Assembly: GCA_020722685.1 (NCBI GenBank)
Contig: DYKH01000030.1
Location: 3,125-47,745 of the forward strand
Length of the DNA: 44,621 nt
From: Caldithrix sp.
GTDB taxonomy: Bacteria > KSB1 > UBA2214 > DYKH01
Reading direction: 5' to 3'
Positions 32,668-42,016 of this stretch are shown here, piece by piece. The notes below the pieces were generated by a model. The model was not told where the DNA came from. It was given only the letters and a program-made list of their open reading frames with translations, and made no database searches. Positions within the stretch are counted from its first letter, which is position 1; each line of letters starts with the position of its first letter. Both the position numbers and the translations under genes were made by a program.

Positions 32668-34164
32668 TTAGATGCTTTTTAGCGCCTTGAGAAACGCCCC
32701 GAAATAGAAATCGCCTTTTGCTACCGACAGCCAATGCTTGATAAAAACGGCGCGCAGGGTCAGAAAATAATCGTCATCGATTACGACGCTCGGCAGCATT
32801 ACCTTTGCCGTAAGTGGGTCAATCATGAGTTTGGAAAAAATGAATTCCGCCTGTGGATTCTCAATGGAAAGCTTTTTGTAAACGCGTTCGTTCAGAGGAT
32901 TCAGTTGTGAAAGTCGGAGTCCATCTTTTGCCTCCGCGGATTGGTAGAAGCAAAAGATGTCGAGGTCCGGTTTACTCAGTGGCCGGAAACGCGGCAGGGT
33001 CCGTACGGCTTTGAAAGCTTTATTGGCTGATTTCATGGCGCCGGCCAGCACGGCGCCCACCCCGGAACGATGCAGCGGAAACAGCCGATGAGTCAGCCAG
33101 CAGCCGGCGGCCGCGGCTCCCGGTCGCGAGCCTTCCAGAGTATAAGTGCCGATATTCGGCTTGTCGGTCACATGATAAGTATAAGGAGCCGAGTGGAGGA
33201 TGGCTTGGCGCAAATCCTCGTGCCGGTAAAGAATCGAGCCGGCGCCATAGGGCATCATGCCGTGCTTATGCGGATCGATGGTCACGGAATCGGCTTGTGC
33301 AAGCGCCAATGCTTGACGATAGACGTACTCGGACATTGGCGAAGACATTTGCTCGGGAGAAAGGAGACGGTACTCTTCATCGTAAAGCAAAGCCTTGACG
33401 TAACCGCCGTAAGCTGCATCAACGTGAAGGTGGAAACCGTATTGGTCCCTTAACCTGACAATGTCTTCGAGGGGATCAACAGCTCCGCAGCCGGTGGTGC
33501 CAAAATTGGCCACCACCATCATGGCGGCGCCGTCTCTGAGAGCGTCCTCCAGCCGGTTTAAATCCAGCCGGAATGCAGAATCTACCGCCAGCTCAGCATA
33601 GTCCGGAATTCGCAAAATGGCACAAATCCTTTTCCAAGACAGGTGCGAAGCGACGGAAAAGAGGACTTTTCCATCCTTGCGCAAGTCGCGCACCGCCCAC
33701 AGCGCCTCCAGATTGGCAAGCGAGCCGCCGCTGCTCAGGTGACCCCAACCGCTTTCGAATCCAACCAGCCTTAGTAGATCACTGATGACCTCCAGCTCCA
33801 GCTCGGTAGTGGCCGGCCCACCTTCGTAGGCGTGGTTATTGGGATTGGTCAGCATTGTCAACACGTAGCCCAGCACCGCGGGAATGGCCGGATCTTTGAG
33901 CATCTGCGCGGCGTAACGAGGATGGAAATAAGGCAAATTCATTTCCAAGCGCTGCATGAGAGCATCGACCGCCTGACGCAGCTCGCTTTCATCGGCTTGA
34001 AAGCTTTCGCGTTCCGGGTATAGAGACGGGTCATCGGCGGAATAGCTTTGTCGCCAGTTCTTGTGTCTTTGCAGGCCGTAGATGAGCAGATTGCTCAACA
34101 AATCCAGGTTTTCGCCCTTGGGGCCGATGAACATGGAATACAATTTACTCTCAGCGGGGCTCAT
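32668..34164 (-). CDS. Group II PLP-dependent amino acid decarboxylase
   Basis: The 498-aa protein has the group II decarboxylase fold: HVDAAYGGY and the PLP lysine K300 in 'TIDPHKHGMMPYGAG'. Its substrate (glutamate, tyrosine, aspartate or other) cannot be read from the sequence. Its start overlaps the stop of the HD-GYP gene by four bases, so the two are co-translated. This pairing suggests decarboxylase output is tied to c-di-GMP state, an inference. Confidence 0.87.
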   Translation of the reverse strand: MSPAESKLYSMFIGPKGENLDLLSNLLIYGLQRHKNWRQSYSADDPSLYPERESFQADESELRQAVDALMQRLEMNLPYFHPRYAAQMLKDPAIPAVLGYVLTMLTNPNNHAYEGGPATTELELEVISDLLRLVGFESGWGHLSSGGSLANLEALWAVRDLRKDGKVLFSVASHLSWKRICAILRIPDYAELAVDSAFRLDLNRLEDALRDGAAMMVVANFGTTGCGAVDPLEDIVRLRDQYGFHLHVDAAYGGYVKALLYDEEYRLLSPEQMSSPMSEYVYRQALALAQADSVTIDPHKHGMMPYGAGSILYRHEDLRQAILHSAPYTYHVTDKPNIGTYTLEGSRPGAAAAGCWLTHRLFPLHRSGVGAVLAGAMKSANKAFKAVRTLPRFRPLSKPDLDIFCFYQSAEAKDGLRLSQLNPLNERVYKKLSIENPQAEFIFSKLMIDPLTAKVMLPSVVIDDDYFLTLRAVFIKHWLSVAKGDFYFGAFLKALKSI

Positions 34165-36185
34165 CCGTGCGATTCTCCGGCGGCTTTGGCGGTGAGCTTG
34201 AAGATTTCCGACTCGACAAATATCTTGAATAGATCGGCATCCAGCTTGCCCTCATTCACTTCGGACTCGAGTATTCCAAGTGCGCGATCAACGGGAACGG
34301 CTTTTTTGTACGGACGATCCGCAGCCGTTAGCGCATCGAATATGTCGGAAATGGTCATCATTTTTGAAGGCAAAGGTATTTGCGACGAGTGTAGGCCGCG
34401 AGGATAGCCTTTGCCGTCCATTTTTTCATGGTGGGCATAAGCGATTTCCGGCACTTGTTTCAAATGGGTAGCCCAGGGAATTTTGCTCAAAAAGTTGTAA
34501 GTGTGGGTGACGTGGGATTCTATTTCTTTGCGTTCTTCCTCGCTCAAGCTTCCGCGCGGGATGGAGAGTAACTTTACTTCCTGATCGTTGAGAAAATGTT
34601 CAATTGTACCGTTCTCTTGAAAAGCCATTCTCCTTATTTCTGCCAGTTTCTCAAAACCGCCTTCAGGCAGAATGCGTGGCTCATTGGCTTGCAAGATGAA
34701 TTCCAGCATGTTGTCGATTTCTTGGAGTCGGGTTTTAAAATCAAGGTCTAACGCGGAGAGGTATTTTAAAGCCTCCTCTTTTCCCTGTTCTAACAGTTTT
34801 TGCACCTTCTGCGCCGAGCATTGTGACTCCATCGCCTTCTTGATGAATTGGAAGCGAAATTTGATGGCTTCCAATTGCTCGGGATAAAGCTTTTTTGCTT
34901 TCACCAAGACGTGCTCGCGAACGCCGATCTTGCCAAAGTCGTGCAACAGGCAAGCGTAATTGAGCTGCCGGATATCATCACGGGAAAATTTGACGGTTCG
35001 ATAGGGGCCGGTGTCAATTCGATCCACGCGTTGCGCCAGCTCAACGGTTAGGGTTGCCACGCGCTCCGAATGGCCGGAGGTAGTCGGATCGCGCTGTTCA
35101 ATGGCATGGACGGAGGCGACGATAAAACCCTCAAATAGCCTTTTTATTTCTTCATAAAGGCGGACGTTTTCAATGCTGACCGCAGCCTGACTGGCCAATG
35201 ACGAAGCCATCTTCACGCAGTGGGCATCGAACGGAATAACTTGAGCGGCGATCGCTTTCTCGTCGGATAATCGCATGGCAAAATTCTTTTTCCGGTTGAT
35301 GAGCTGCAGAACGCCAATCGTCTCCCCTACGTGACTCTTCATGGGCACACAAAAAACGGACTTGGTTCGATACCCCATTTTTTTGTCGAAGCTGCGATTG
35401 TGCTGGAATTCGCTGTCCGCCGGCAAGTTGTATGCGTCCTCAATGTTGAGAAATTCTCCGGTCAGGGCAGCATAGCCGGCCATGCTTTTCTTCAGCACCG
35501 GCATGACGAACTCTTGATAGCTGGCGCTCAGGGAGTCGTTTTGCGCCAGTTTGAAACGAAGCTGCTTGTCCGCCCAAAAGTCTTTTTCCTTCGCCGGAAT
35601 ATCCGGATTCTTTTCCACCAAATAAAGACTGCCGGCATCAGCAGAAGTAATTTCCCGGGCTTCTGTCAAGATCATTTCCAACAATCTATCCGGGTCGCGT
35701 TCCGAAGATAGCGCAACTCCGATTTTGCTCAGCTCGACCACCTCTTGGCCACGCAACGACAACTTGGCGCGCAACTGCTGAATTTGTCTCTTATTGGTCA
35801 GAACCGATGCCAAGCCGTGCAGAGCCCGTGCAGCTCGCCAGGGCGCCAATGGCAACTCCAAGTACTCCACTAGTTCATCATATTCCTTCGGCGCTGTCTC
35901 TTCCGGGGACAAAATGATCAGGGCTGCGCAAAGAGCGTCATTTTGCGGAACGTGATGCATCAAGTCGCAAAGCCATTCCGCTGAGCCCCGGTGATCTTGA
36001 TCGGAAATGAAGATGACGTTTTCTTGCTCCCTGAAGGATACATCCCCAAGGTTGCCGTCTTCGATGGTCTCAAAAGTCCATCCGGTTTTCACTTTTGCTA
36101 CTATTTGCTGAAAAAGATTCTGATGGGGAGCGCCCAAATGCACAATTCGAATCGCCTGGACAGATTCCATATGATTAAACCTCAT
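34161..36185 (-). CDS. GAF and HD-GYP domain protein, probable c-di-GMP phosphodiesterase
   Basis: The 674-aa protein has a degenerate receiver-like N-terminus (1-120), a GAF domain (about 150-345) and an HD-GYP domain. The HD motif is LLHDFGKIG (H415-D416), and the later motif is HHEKMDGKGYP (585-595). The two are 170 residues apart versus about 60-65 in classical HD-GYP proteins, so about 100 helical residues are inserted between them. All catalytic-type residues remain. It should degrade c-di-GMP in response to a GAF ligand. Coupled to the decarboxylase downstream. Confidence 0.88.
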   Translation of the reverse strand: MRFNHMESVQAIRIVHLGAPHQNLFQQIVAKVKTGWTFETIEDGNLGDVSFREQENVIFISDQDHRGSAEWLCDLMHHVPQNDALCAALIILSPEETAPKEYDELVEYLELPLAPWRAARALHGLASVLTNKRQIQQLRAKLSLRGQEVVELSKIGVALSSERDPDRLLEMILTEAREITSADAGSLYLVEKNPDIPAKEKDFWADKQLRFKLAQNDSLSASYQEFVMPVLKKSMAGYAALTGEFLNIEDAYNLPADSEFQHNRSFDKKMGYRTKSVFCVPMKSHVGETIGVLQLINRKKNFAMRLSDEKAIAAQVIPFDAHCVKMASSLASQAAVSIENVRLYEEIKRLFEGFIVASVHAIEQRDPTTSGHSERVATLTVELAQRVDRIDTGPYRTVKFSRDDIRQLNYACLLHDFGKIGVREHVLVKAKKLYPEQLEAIKFRFQFIKKAMESQCSAQKVQKLLEQGKEEALKYLSALDLDFKTRLQEIDNMLEFILQANEPRILPEGGFEKLAEIRRMAFQENGTIEHFLNDQEVKLLSIPRGSLSEEERKEIESHVTHTYNFLSKIPWATHLKQVPEIAYAHHEKMDGKGYPRGLHSSQIPLPSKMMTISDIFDALTAADRPYKKAVPVDRALGILESEVNEGKLDADLFKIFVESEIFKLTAKAAGESHG

Positions 36186-36332
36186 TACCTAAAATTGCCT
36201 GAAGTGAAAACTCTGCTGCGAGGAATGGCTCATACCCATTTGAGCTATCACTTCGCAACCGACTTTGCAACCAGTCATAGGATGTTGCTACCCGTACTCA
36301 TGCAGCGGGCTCCCTCTGCCGTGCATTGGAAA

Positions 36333-36360
36333 GGAGATTCCTGCATCCACAAGAATGACA
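36333..36360. repeat. Single arm of the TGTCATNCCTG repeat family
   Basis: GGAGATTCCTGCATCCACAA with continuation matches 31731-31758 with few changes. The opposite arm is not clearly present here. It lies in the 245-base gap between the HD-GYP and EamA genes, which holds nothing else supported. Confidence 0.55.
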
Positions 36361-36431
36361 GCACTGGCAGGACACCCCGTGATTGGCTACGACTGTGTGG
36401 GTCAGACCGCTGGTAAAATTTGCACATCTTT

Positions 36432-37334
36432 TTAAACATTGGCAGAATGGCTATATTCCCGGCTTTCTGCGAAAAGTACCATTACAACGCCGGTAAGAAT
36501 GACTGCTGCGCCGGCAATCTTAATCAATCCGAGAGGCTCGCCTAAAATGATGAACGCCAGCAGCGCTGCGCCAATCGGCTCGCCTAGGGTGATGACGGCG
36601 ACCGCCGTCGCCGAAAAGTGTTTTAGCGCCCAGTTCAGGCTGGTATGGCCGATTACCTGTGGTATCAGTGCAATGGCTGCAAACAACCAATAGTCCTCGA
36701 GGCGGTAGGCAAAAAAGGAAGCCCCAGACAGACCGGTCAAAAGCACCAAAGTTACGGCGGCGGTAGAATAGACGGCGCTGACGTAACGGAGCGTATCGAT
36801 GTCGGCGCGCAGCTTTCTACCGACGAGAAAATAGCCGGCAGCTCCAATGGCGCCTAGTACGGCAAAGAGGTTGCCGGTGAGTGAGGATTGATTGAGAGAA
36901 AAATCATGCGCGGCAATGAAAACGCCTCCAGCTAGCGTGACCAGGATACCTGCCACCATTAATGCCGAGAATCGCTCCTTCAAGAGCAAAAAACTCCCCA
37001 AAGCGACGAATATCGGCGAGCTCTGTACCAGCACGACGGAGCTGACGACCGAAGTGTATTTGAGAGAGGTAATCCAAGTGGCAAAATGCAGCGCCAGAAA
37101 CAAACCGGAGAGCACCGCCAATTTGCGCTGCCAGGGCAAGAAGGTAATCCAGATTGGGCCGACCTTGACACGAGTGGCGCCTAGATAGAAAAGAGAAGCA
37201 ATCGTCAGCCGATAGGAAGCAATCACCAGCGCCGGCGCGCTGCAGAGCTTGATGAAAATCGAAGCAAAGGAAATGGCGATCAGGCCGATGCCGAGGATCG
37301 GGCCAGCTAAGCTTTTGTCGAGGGCTTTTGGCAT
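36432..37334 (-). CDS. EamA-family (DMT) transporter
   Basis: The 300-aa protein has ten predicted transmembrane segments in two EamA halves; the second half ends in 'LGEPIGAALLAFIILGEPLG'. Such transporters export small metabolites. It starts 9 bases after the stop of rnz on the same strand and ends the plsY operon. Substrate unknown. Confidence 0.88.
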   Translation of the reverse strand: MPKALDKSLAGPILGIGLIAISFASIFIKLCSAPALVIASYRLTIASLFYLGATRVKVGPIWITFLPWQRKLAVLSGLFLALHFATWITSLKYTSVVSSVVLVQSSPIFVALGSFLLLKERFSALMVAGILVTLAGGVFIAAHDFSLNQSSLTGNLFAVLGAIGAAGYFLVGRKLRADIDTLRYVSAVYSTAAVTLVLLTGLSGASFFAYRLEDYWLFAAIALIPQVIGHTSLNWALKHFSATAVAVITLGEPIGAALLAFIILGEPLGLIKIAGAAVILTGVVMVLFAESREYSHSANV

Positions 37335-37343
37335 TTATTGGTT

Positions 37344-38276
37344 TCAATCCGTGCGCGGTACTTCCAGGAACTCAAAATCCTCGGGGAGATAGGATTCCGA
37401 AAAAACCGTGCGGGCTTCATGCAGCAAATCTATCTCCCGTGCCTTGTCATTTCGCCCACTAATGTGCCACAAAATCAGCTTCTTTGCCCGCGCCTGGGCG
37501 GCAACCTCGGCGGCCTCGATGGCCGTGCTGTGAAAGCTGACCTCAGCCTCCTCTCGGTTGGCTTCCGAGAAAGTGCTGTCGTGGATCAGCACGTCGCAAT
37601 CTTGGGCTAATTCAATCGCTGCTTGACAAGGCCGGGTATCCGTGCAATAGACAACGACGCGGCCGGGACGGGATGGCCCGACAACCTGCTGCGGAAGGAT
37701 TTGGCGACCGTCGGACAAAATGACGGGCAATCCCTTTTGCAACTGGCCGCGAACGGGGCCGATTGGAATTCCGAGCTCTTGCGCCTTCTGTTCATCAAAT
37801 TTCCCTGGTTTGGGACGTTCGGCAAATCGGTAGCCGAGGCAAAAGATGCTATGTTGCAACGGCTTTGCGGTCACCGCGAAAGAACCGGCTTGGAAGGAAT
37901 GCGCTTTCTGTTTCGATACTTCTTCGATGGACAGCTCATATTCAATGTGAAAACCGGAGATTTTGCGGACGCAGTCTAAAAAACGCTGTAATCCTACCGG
38001 GCTTATAATTGCCAAAGGAGCGGTCCGCGACATCATTTGCTGCGTTGTCAAAAAGCCGGGAAGGCCAAACAAGTGATCGCCGTGTAAATGAGAAATGCAT
38101 ACGAAGCGAATCTTGGATGGAGATATCTTGGCTGAAGAAAGGCGCATCTGGGTGCCTTCGGCGCAGTCGCACAGGATGGTCAGGTTGTCACGTATCAAGG
38201 CCAGGGAGGGTAGACCGCGTCGAGGTGAAGGCACAGCGGCGCCCGTGCCCAAAAAGGCTATCTTCAAACCACTCAC
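37344..38276 (-). CDS. rnz: Ribonuclease Z
   Basis: The protein is about 310 aa and shows the tRNase Z motifs GTGAAVPSP, 'CDCAEGTQMRLS' and 'HLHGDHLFGLPGF', plus downstream histidines in DTRPC, HDSTFSE and HISGR. It cuts the 3' trailer of tRNA precursors. The ORF is open to 38693 but this upstream part overlaps plsY. A GTG at 38276 overlaps the plsY stop (GTGA), and TTG at 38267 (giving MKIAFLGTG) is an alternative. Length fits the family. Confidence 0.92.
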   Translation of the reverse strand: MSGLKIAFLGTGAAVPSPRRGLPSLALIRDNLTILCDCAEGTQMRLSSAKISPSKIRFVCISHLHGDHLFGLPGFLTTQQMMSRTAPLAIISPVGLQRFLDCVRKISGFHIEYELSIEEVSKQKAHSFQAGSFAVTAKPLQHSIFCLGYRFAERPKPGKFDEQKAQELGIPIGPVRGQLQKGLPVILSDGRQILPQQVVGPSRPGRVVVYCTDTRPCQAAIELAQDCDVLIHDSTFSEANREEAEVSFHSTAIEAAEVAAQARAKKLILWHISGRNDKAREIDLLHEARTVFSESYLPEDFEFLEVPRTD

Positions 38277-38902
38277 TTCTTTTGTCCAAAACGGTTCTCT
38301 GTGCCTGCCAGCAAGCGTCTGATATTCGATCGGTGGGTGAAAATGATGAGACCGGCCGCAAAAAAGCTGAACACATAGAGGGAAGGTGCCACCGGGCGGC
38401 TCATCAGATAGCGGAATATGGAGAGAACTACGGGCAGCATAATCGCGGCCGTGATGGAGCTGATGGAGACGATGCGCGTGCTGAAAATCATGGCAGCAAA
38501 GACCAGAGCGCAAATCAGCAACGCTTCGGGATAAAGCGCCAGCAACATGCCGGCAGCGGTGCCCACGCCTTTGCCGCCGCGGAAAGAAGCAAAGACCGTC
38601 CAGATGTGGCCGACGATGGCGGCGCAGCCGGCAATGAGCTGCATGGTTTCGTGCGGGACCGGGACGGCGCCGATGGGCAATTGCGAAATCCAAAAAGTAG
38701 CGGCGAATCCCTTAAAGGCATCTACCACCATGACGAATACACCGGGCTTCCAGCCCAAGACGCGAAAGACGTTGGTGCCGCCGGCGTTGCCGCTGCCGTG
38801 CTCGCGGATATCGATGCCGCGCAATACCTTGCCGACGATAATGCTGGTTGGGATGGAACCGACCAAATAGGCCAATAATGCTATACCAAAGACAGACACC
38901 AT
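38273..38902 (-). CDS. plsY: Glycerol-3-phosphate acyltransferase PlsY
   Basis: The 209-aa membrane protein has the PlsY motifs: 'HGSGNAGGTNVFRVLG', 'FRGGKGVGTAAG' and 'THRSNIRRLLAGTENRFG'. It transfers acyl from acyl-phosphate to glycerol-3-phosphate in phospholipid synthesis. It overlaps rnz and follows the FakA/FakB-like fusion by 66 bases. Acyl-phosphate is the product of fatty acid kinase, which makes the neighbourhood meaningful. Confidence 0.95.
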   Translation of the reverse strand: MVSVFGIALLAYLVGSIPTSIIVGKVLRGIDIREHGSGNAGGTNVFRVLGWKPGVFVMVVDAFKGFAATFWISQLPIGAVPVPHETMQLIAGCAAIVGHIWTVFASFRGGKGVGTAAGMLLALYPEALLICALVFAAMIFSTRIVSISSITAAIMLPVVLSIFRYLMSRPVAPSLYVFSFFAAGLIIFTHRSNIRRLLAGTENRFGQKK

Positions 38903-38968
38903 AAACGCCGCTCCATTGATAGACTTTTAGCTGCTTGCCGCTTCTCTCCCGATGACCCGACGTCTTGT

Positions 38969-40795
38969 TCATCGCACCTGGCTAACCATCGGATCGCCCA
39001 AGACCGCGATGGCGACACTGCCGATTCCGGTATGCACGCCCAAAGCGGGAGAAGCGTCGGTGATAAAAATTTCTTCAACTTTGAATCGTCTTCTTAGCTC
39101 GTTGGAATACCATTTCGCCATAGGAGCATTCAACACGTGCACGATCCCAAAACGGGGGTTGCGGATGGTCATGGCAAACTGGTCGGCCAATTCCAATGTC
39201 TTTTGGAATCCTCTTTTGCTGCCGATGACTTTTGCGGCTTCGGCCACTTTGCCGTTCGGATTAATGCTGAGCACCGGTTTGAGATTCAGCAGGGTGCCCA
39301 AGAGGCCTTTGGTGCGATTCAACCGCCCGCTGCGGATGACGTATTTGAGGGTCGGAACGCTGGCAAAAATTCGCACGTTTTCCACCGCGATTCTCAGTCG
39401 CCGAAGAATCGCCTCATGCGACAAGCCTTGTTCGATCAGCTTCCCGGCTTCGGCGACCAACAATCCCAAGGCGGCGGAGGTGGTCCTGGAGTCGAGGATG
39501 TCTATTCTTCTTCCGCTTTCAAAGTTCTTGGCCGCTTGGCGCGAGCCGTTCAGAGTGCCGCTCAACTGCTGGGAAATATGTAGACCGATGATGGACTCGT
39601 ACCGGCTGGCCAAACGATCATAAGCTTGAATAAACTGAGCCGTAGACGGCTGCGACGTTGCCAAGCGTTCGGTCGAGGTTTGCAGCACCTGATAAAAATC
39701 CTGCGGCTTTATTTCCAAGCGATCCAAATGGCTCCGATCGCCAATCATCACCTGGACCGGGACGACGTGCACGTGATATTTTTCCAAAAGCTCCGCCGGC
39801 AAGTCGCACGTAGAATCGGTCAGCAGAGCAATGCCCGTCTGTGGGGCCAAGGAACGAGCGTTTTGGTTCTGTTTGCGCATGTCCTCAATTTTCGTTTGGG
39901 CTATATTGCCCACGCCCTTGGCTACGGCAAAAACCGCATCCGGCTGATTGGTATGGATATGCACGCGCATCTTGTGCTCGGAACCGACTACGATCAGGGA
40001 ATCACCCAATGGCCGAAGACGGTCGTGGAGAATCCTGGGGTCCAAGCTGGTTCCGTCGATCAAACATTCGGTGCAGTATTGATGAGTGATTTCTTCGTTG
40101 ATTTTATGAAAGTGGAAATGCCGGATCTTTTCTACCACGTGCGAGCGGGTTTTGAGGGCGGCAATTTTGCCGGATTCAATGAATTCGACCAGACCTTCGA
40201 TGATATGGACAAAACCCTGGGCGCCGGCATCTACTACCCCCGCCCTTTGCAAAACCTTTAGCTTTTTCGGCGTCTCCGCTAATGATTCTTTGGCGCGATG
40301 CAGGGATTCTTTCAGCAACTCGACAAAATCCCGTTTTCCTGCCGCATGCTGGGTCAGGTGGGCGGCCCAATCCTTCATCACGGTAAGAATGGTTCCATCC
40401 TTGGGGTTCGACAAGGCTTCACGAGCTCGTTCTGCCGCGTCGGCCACGGCTTCGGCAAAGGCCTGCGTCGATAGTCGCAATTTCCCTTTGGTGGCTTCTG
40501 CAAAACCATGAAAGAACTGCGCCAGAATGACGCCTGAATTGCCGCGCGCGCCGAGCAACGCGGACTCGGCGATGACGTTGCTGACGTCGCTGAAAGAGCG
40601 ATCATGGCAAGTCTCCGCAGCCAGAGCAATGCTCCTCATCGTGGCCGCCATGTTGGTGCCGGTGTCGGCATCGGCCACCGGAAAAACGTTGATGTCGTTC
40701 AGCGACTCTTGCATCTGCACCACGCGATTGGCCGCAGCAATGATCGAGCGTCGCAGTCGGGAGCCGTTAATGTATTTTATTTGTGCGTATGCCAA
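38969..40795 (-). CDS. DAK2-DegV fusion, probable fatty acid kinase (FakA-like plus FakB-like)
   Basis: The 608-aa protein joins a DAK2/DhaL domain (1-210; 'NVFPVADADTGTNMAATMRS', 'ALLGARGNSGVILAQFFHG'), a central segment with HQYCTECLIDG, and a DegV domain (about 315-605; 'ALLTDSTCDLPAELL', 'TSQPSTAQFIQAYDRL'). FakA phosphorylates fatty acids bound by the DegV protein FakB, giving acyl-phosphate for PlsY. Here both are on one chain. It lies just upstream of plsY in the same direction. Fused proteins of this type are known, though the role is inferred. Confidence 0.85.
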   Translation of the reverse strand: MAYAQIKYINGSRLRRSIIAAANRVVQMQESLNDINVFPVADADTGTNMAATMRSIALAAETCHDRSFSDVSNVIAESALLGARGNSGVILAQFFHGFAEATKGKLRLSTQAFAEAVADAAERAREALSNPKDGTILTVMKDWAAHLTQHAAGKRDFVELLKESLHRAKESLAETPKKLKVLQRAGVVDAGAQGFVHIIEGLVEFIESGKIAALKTRSHVVEKIRHFHFHKINEEITHQYCTECLIDGTSLDPRILHDRLRPLGDSLIVVGSEHKMRVHIHTNQPDAVFAVAKGVGNIAQTKIEDMRKQNQNARSLAPQTGIALLTDSTCDLPAELLEKYHVHVVPVQVMIGDRSHLDRLEIKPQDFYQVLQTSTERLATSQPSTAQFIQAYDRLASRYESIIGLHISQQLSGTLNGSRQAAKNFESGRRIDILDSRTTSAALGLLVAEAGKLIEQGLSHEAILRRLRIAVENVRIFASVPTLKYVIRSGRLNRTKGLLGTLLNLKPVLSINPNGKVAEAAKVIGSKRGFQKTLELADQFAMTIRNPRFGIVHVLNAPMAKWYSNELRRRFKVEEIFITDASPALGVHTGIGSVAIAVLGDPMVSQVR

Positions 40796-40961
40796 ATCGT
40801 CCAGTCGGCTAAGAAAGTTTGGAAAAAAGCTGGCGGCAATTTAGAGCATTTCAATTTGATATGCAAAGGGAAATTATCCAGAACGTGCAGGTGGCAAGTC
40901 GCCGGTCACAAATGGCAAGATGCATATTTACAGGATGACCTGGTTGAGGTAAATTGGAGCT

Positions 40962-41909
40962 TCATGGGGGAGACTGCTTGCCATGACGCAGCTTGCGATA
41001 GGATTGATCGAAATCGTGGGCAAAGACGCCGTGCATGGCTAAGGCCATCTGCGTTTCTAAGAGGCCAAACGGAGTGCCCATATCCAGACGCAGGCCATCA
41101 ATTTCCAGACCGACGGCGCCTTCGCGCCGGCAAAGCTCTGCCTGAGCCGCAGTGAGTTGAATTTCACCCTTTTCGCGGATGTTCTGCTCGATGTGTTCTT
41201 GCAGCACGGTGAAAATTCCGGGGGTCAGGATGTGCATGCCGAAAAACGTCAGGAAGGTATCTTCGGGCATTCCCTCTGTTTTGAGATACCGACGAGCGTA
41301 GGCGACATCCGGTTTTTCTCTGACCAGAGTCAACTGATAGGCAGCAGGATTCCGTGCGAGAGGTGTTCCGGTGACGGTGCCAAAAAGATAAATGAGCTCC
41401 GCCGGAGTCTGCTTGACTGCATAGACCGGTTGCTGGAACCGCCGGAAGCCGGCAATAAGCTGATTTGCGCAAGATTCCTTTTGATTGGAAATGTAGATGT
41501 GATCTCCGAGCATCAGCAAGAACGGCTCGTCGCCCACCCACTCTTTGGCGCAATAGACCGCATGGCCAAAACCATCCTGCGAGCTTTGCTGCACGTAGGT
41601 AATGGCCTGTTGTAGCTTTTCCAGCAGCTCCGATTGTTTGAATACCCAGCGCTTGTCCTTGCAAGCCGCCAGCTCTTTTTTGCTCAATGAATGAAAATGC
41701 TCTTTGAACCGCGCTTCCATTCCCGGCTGGACGATGATACACAGTTCCTCGATGCCCGCCGCGAGGGCCTCTTCAACGATGATTTGAATCGCCGGCTTGG
41801 TGATGCCGTCGCGATCCACCAGAGGGAAGAGCTCCTTTTGTACCGCGTTGGTGGCGGGATACTGGCGGGTACCTCTGCCCGCGGCAGTGATGACGGCTTT
41901 TCTTATCAT
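40962..41909 (-). CDS. GalU-like sugar-1-phosphate nucleotidylyltransferase
   Basis: The 315-aa protein begins MIRKAVITAAGRGTRQYPAT, the nucleotide-binding loop, with QKELFPLVD instead of the GalU-typical PKEMLPI, and 'TKPAIQIIVEEALAAG'. It should couple UTP (or another NTP) with a sugar-1-phosphate. It is the last gene of the group GHMP kinase, phosphatase-family, nucleotidylyltransferase on the minus strand. A function on the kinase product is inferred. Confidence 0.85.
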   Translation of the reverse strand: MIRKAVITAAGRGTRQYPATNAVQKELFPLVDRDGITKPAIQIIVEEALAAGIEELCIIVQPGMEARFKEHFHSLSKKELAACKDKRWVFKQSELLEKLQQAITYVQQSSQDGFGHAVYCAKEWVGDEPFLLMLGDHIYISNQKESCANQLIAGFRRFQQPVYAVKQTPAELIYLFGTVTGTPLARNPAAYQLTLVREKPDVAYARRYLKTEGMPEDTFLTFFGMHILTPGIFTVLQEHIEQNIREKGEIQLTAAQAELCRREGAVGLEIDGLRLDMGTPFGLLETQMALAMHGVFAHDFDQSYRKLRHGKQSPP

Positions 41910-42016
41910 GACGAATGGACTCGCCGATCACAGTCAGTTGCAATGCAGATTGTCATTGCGGAAGCATGTTTAGGTTGGCGCGCTGCCATGACGGGAACTC
42001 AAGGGCCCCGTTCCGA

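Noticed and set aside
38277..38693. N-terminal extension of RNase Z
   Set aside because: It overlaps plsY entirely and has no homology-like motifs; RNase Z begins near GTGAAVPSP.
38009..38878. 289-aa open frame antisense to plsY and rnz
   Set aside because: plsY and rnz on the minus strand have full motif sets; this frame is a composition-driven shadow.
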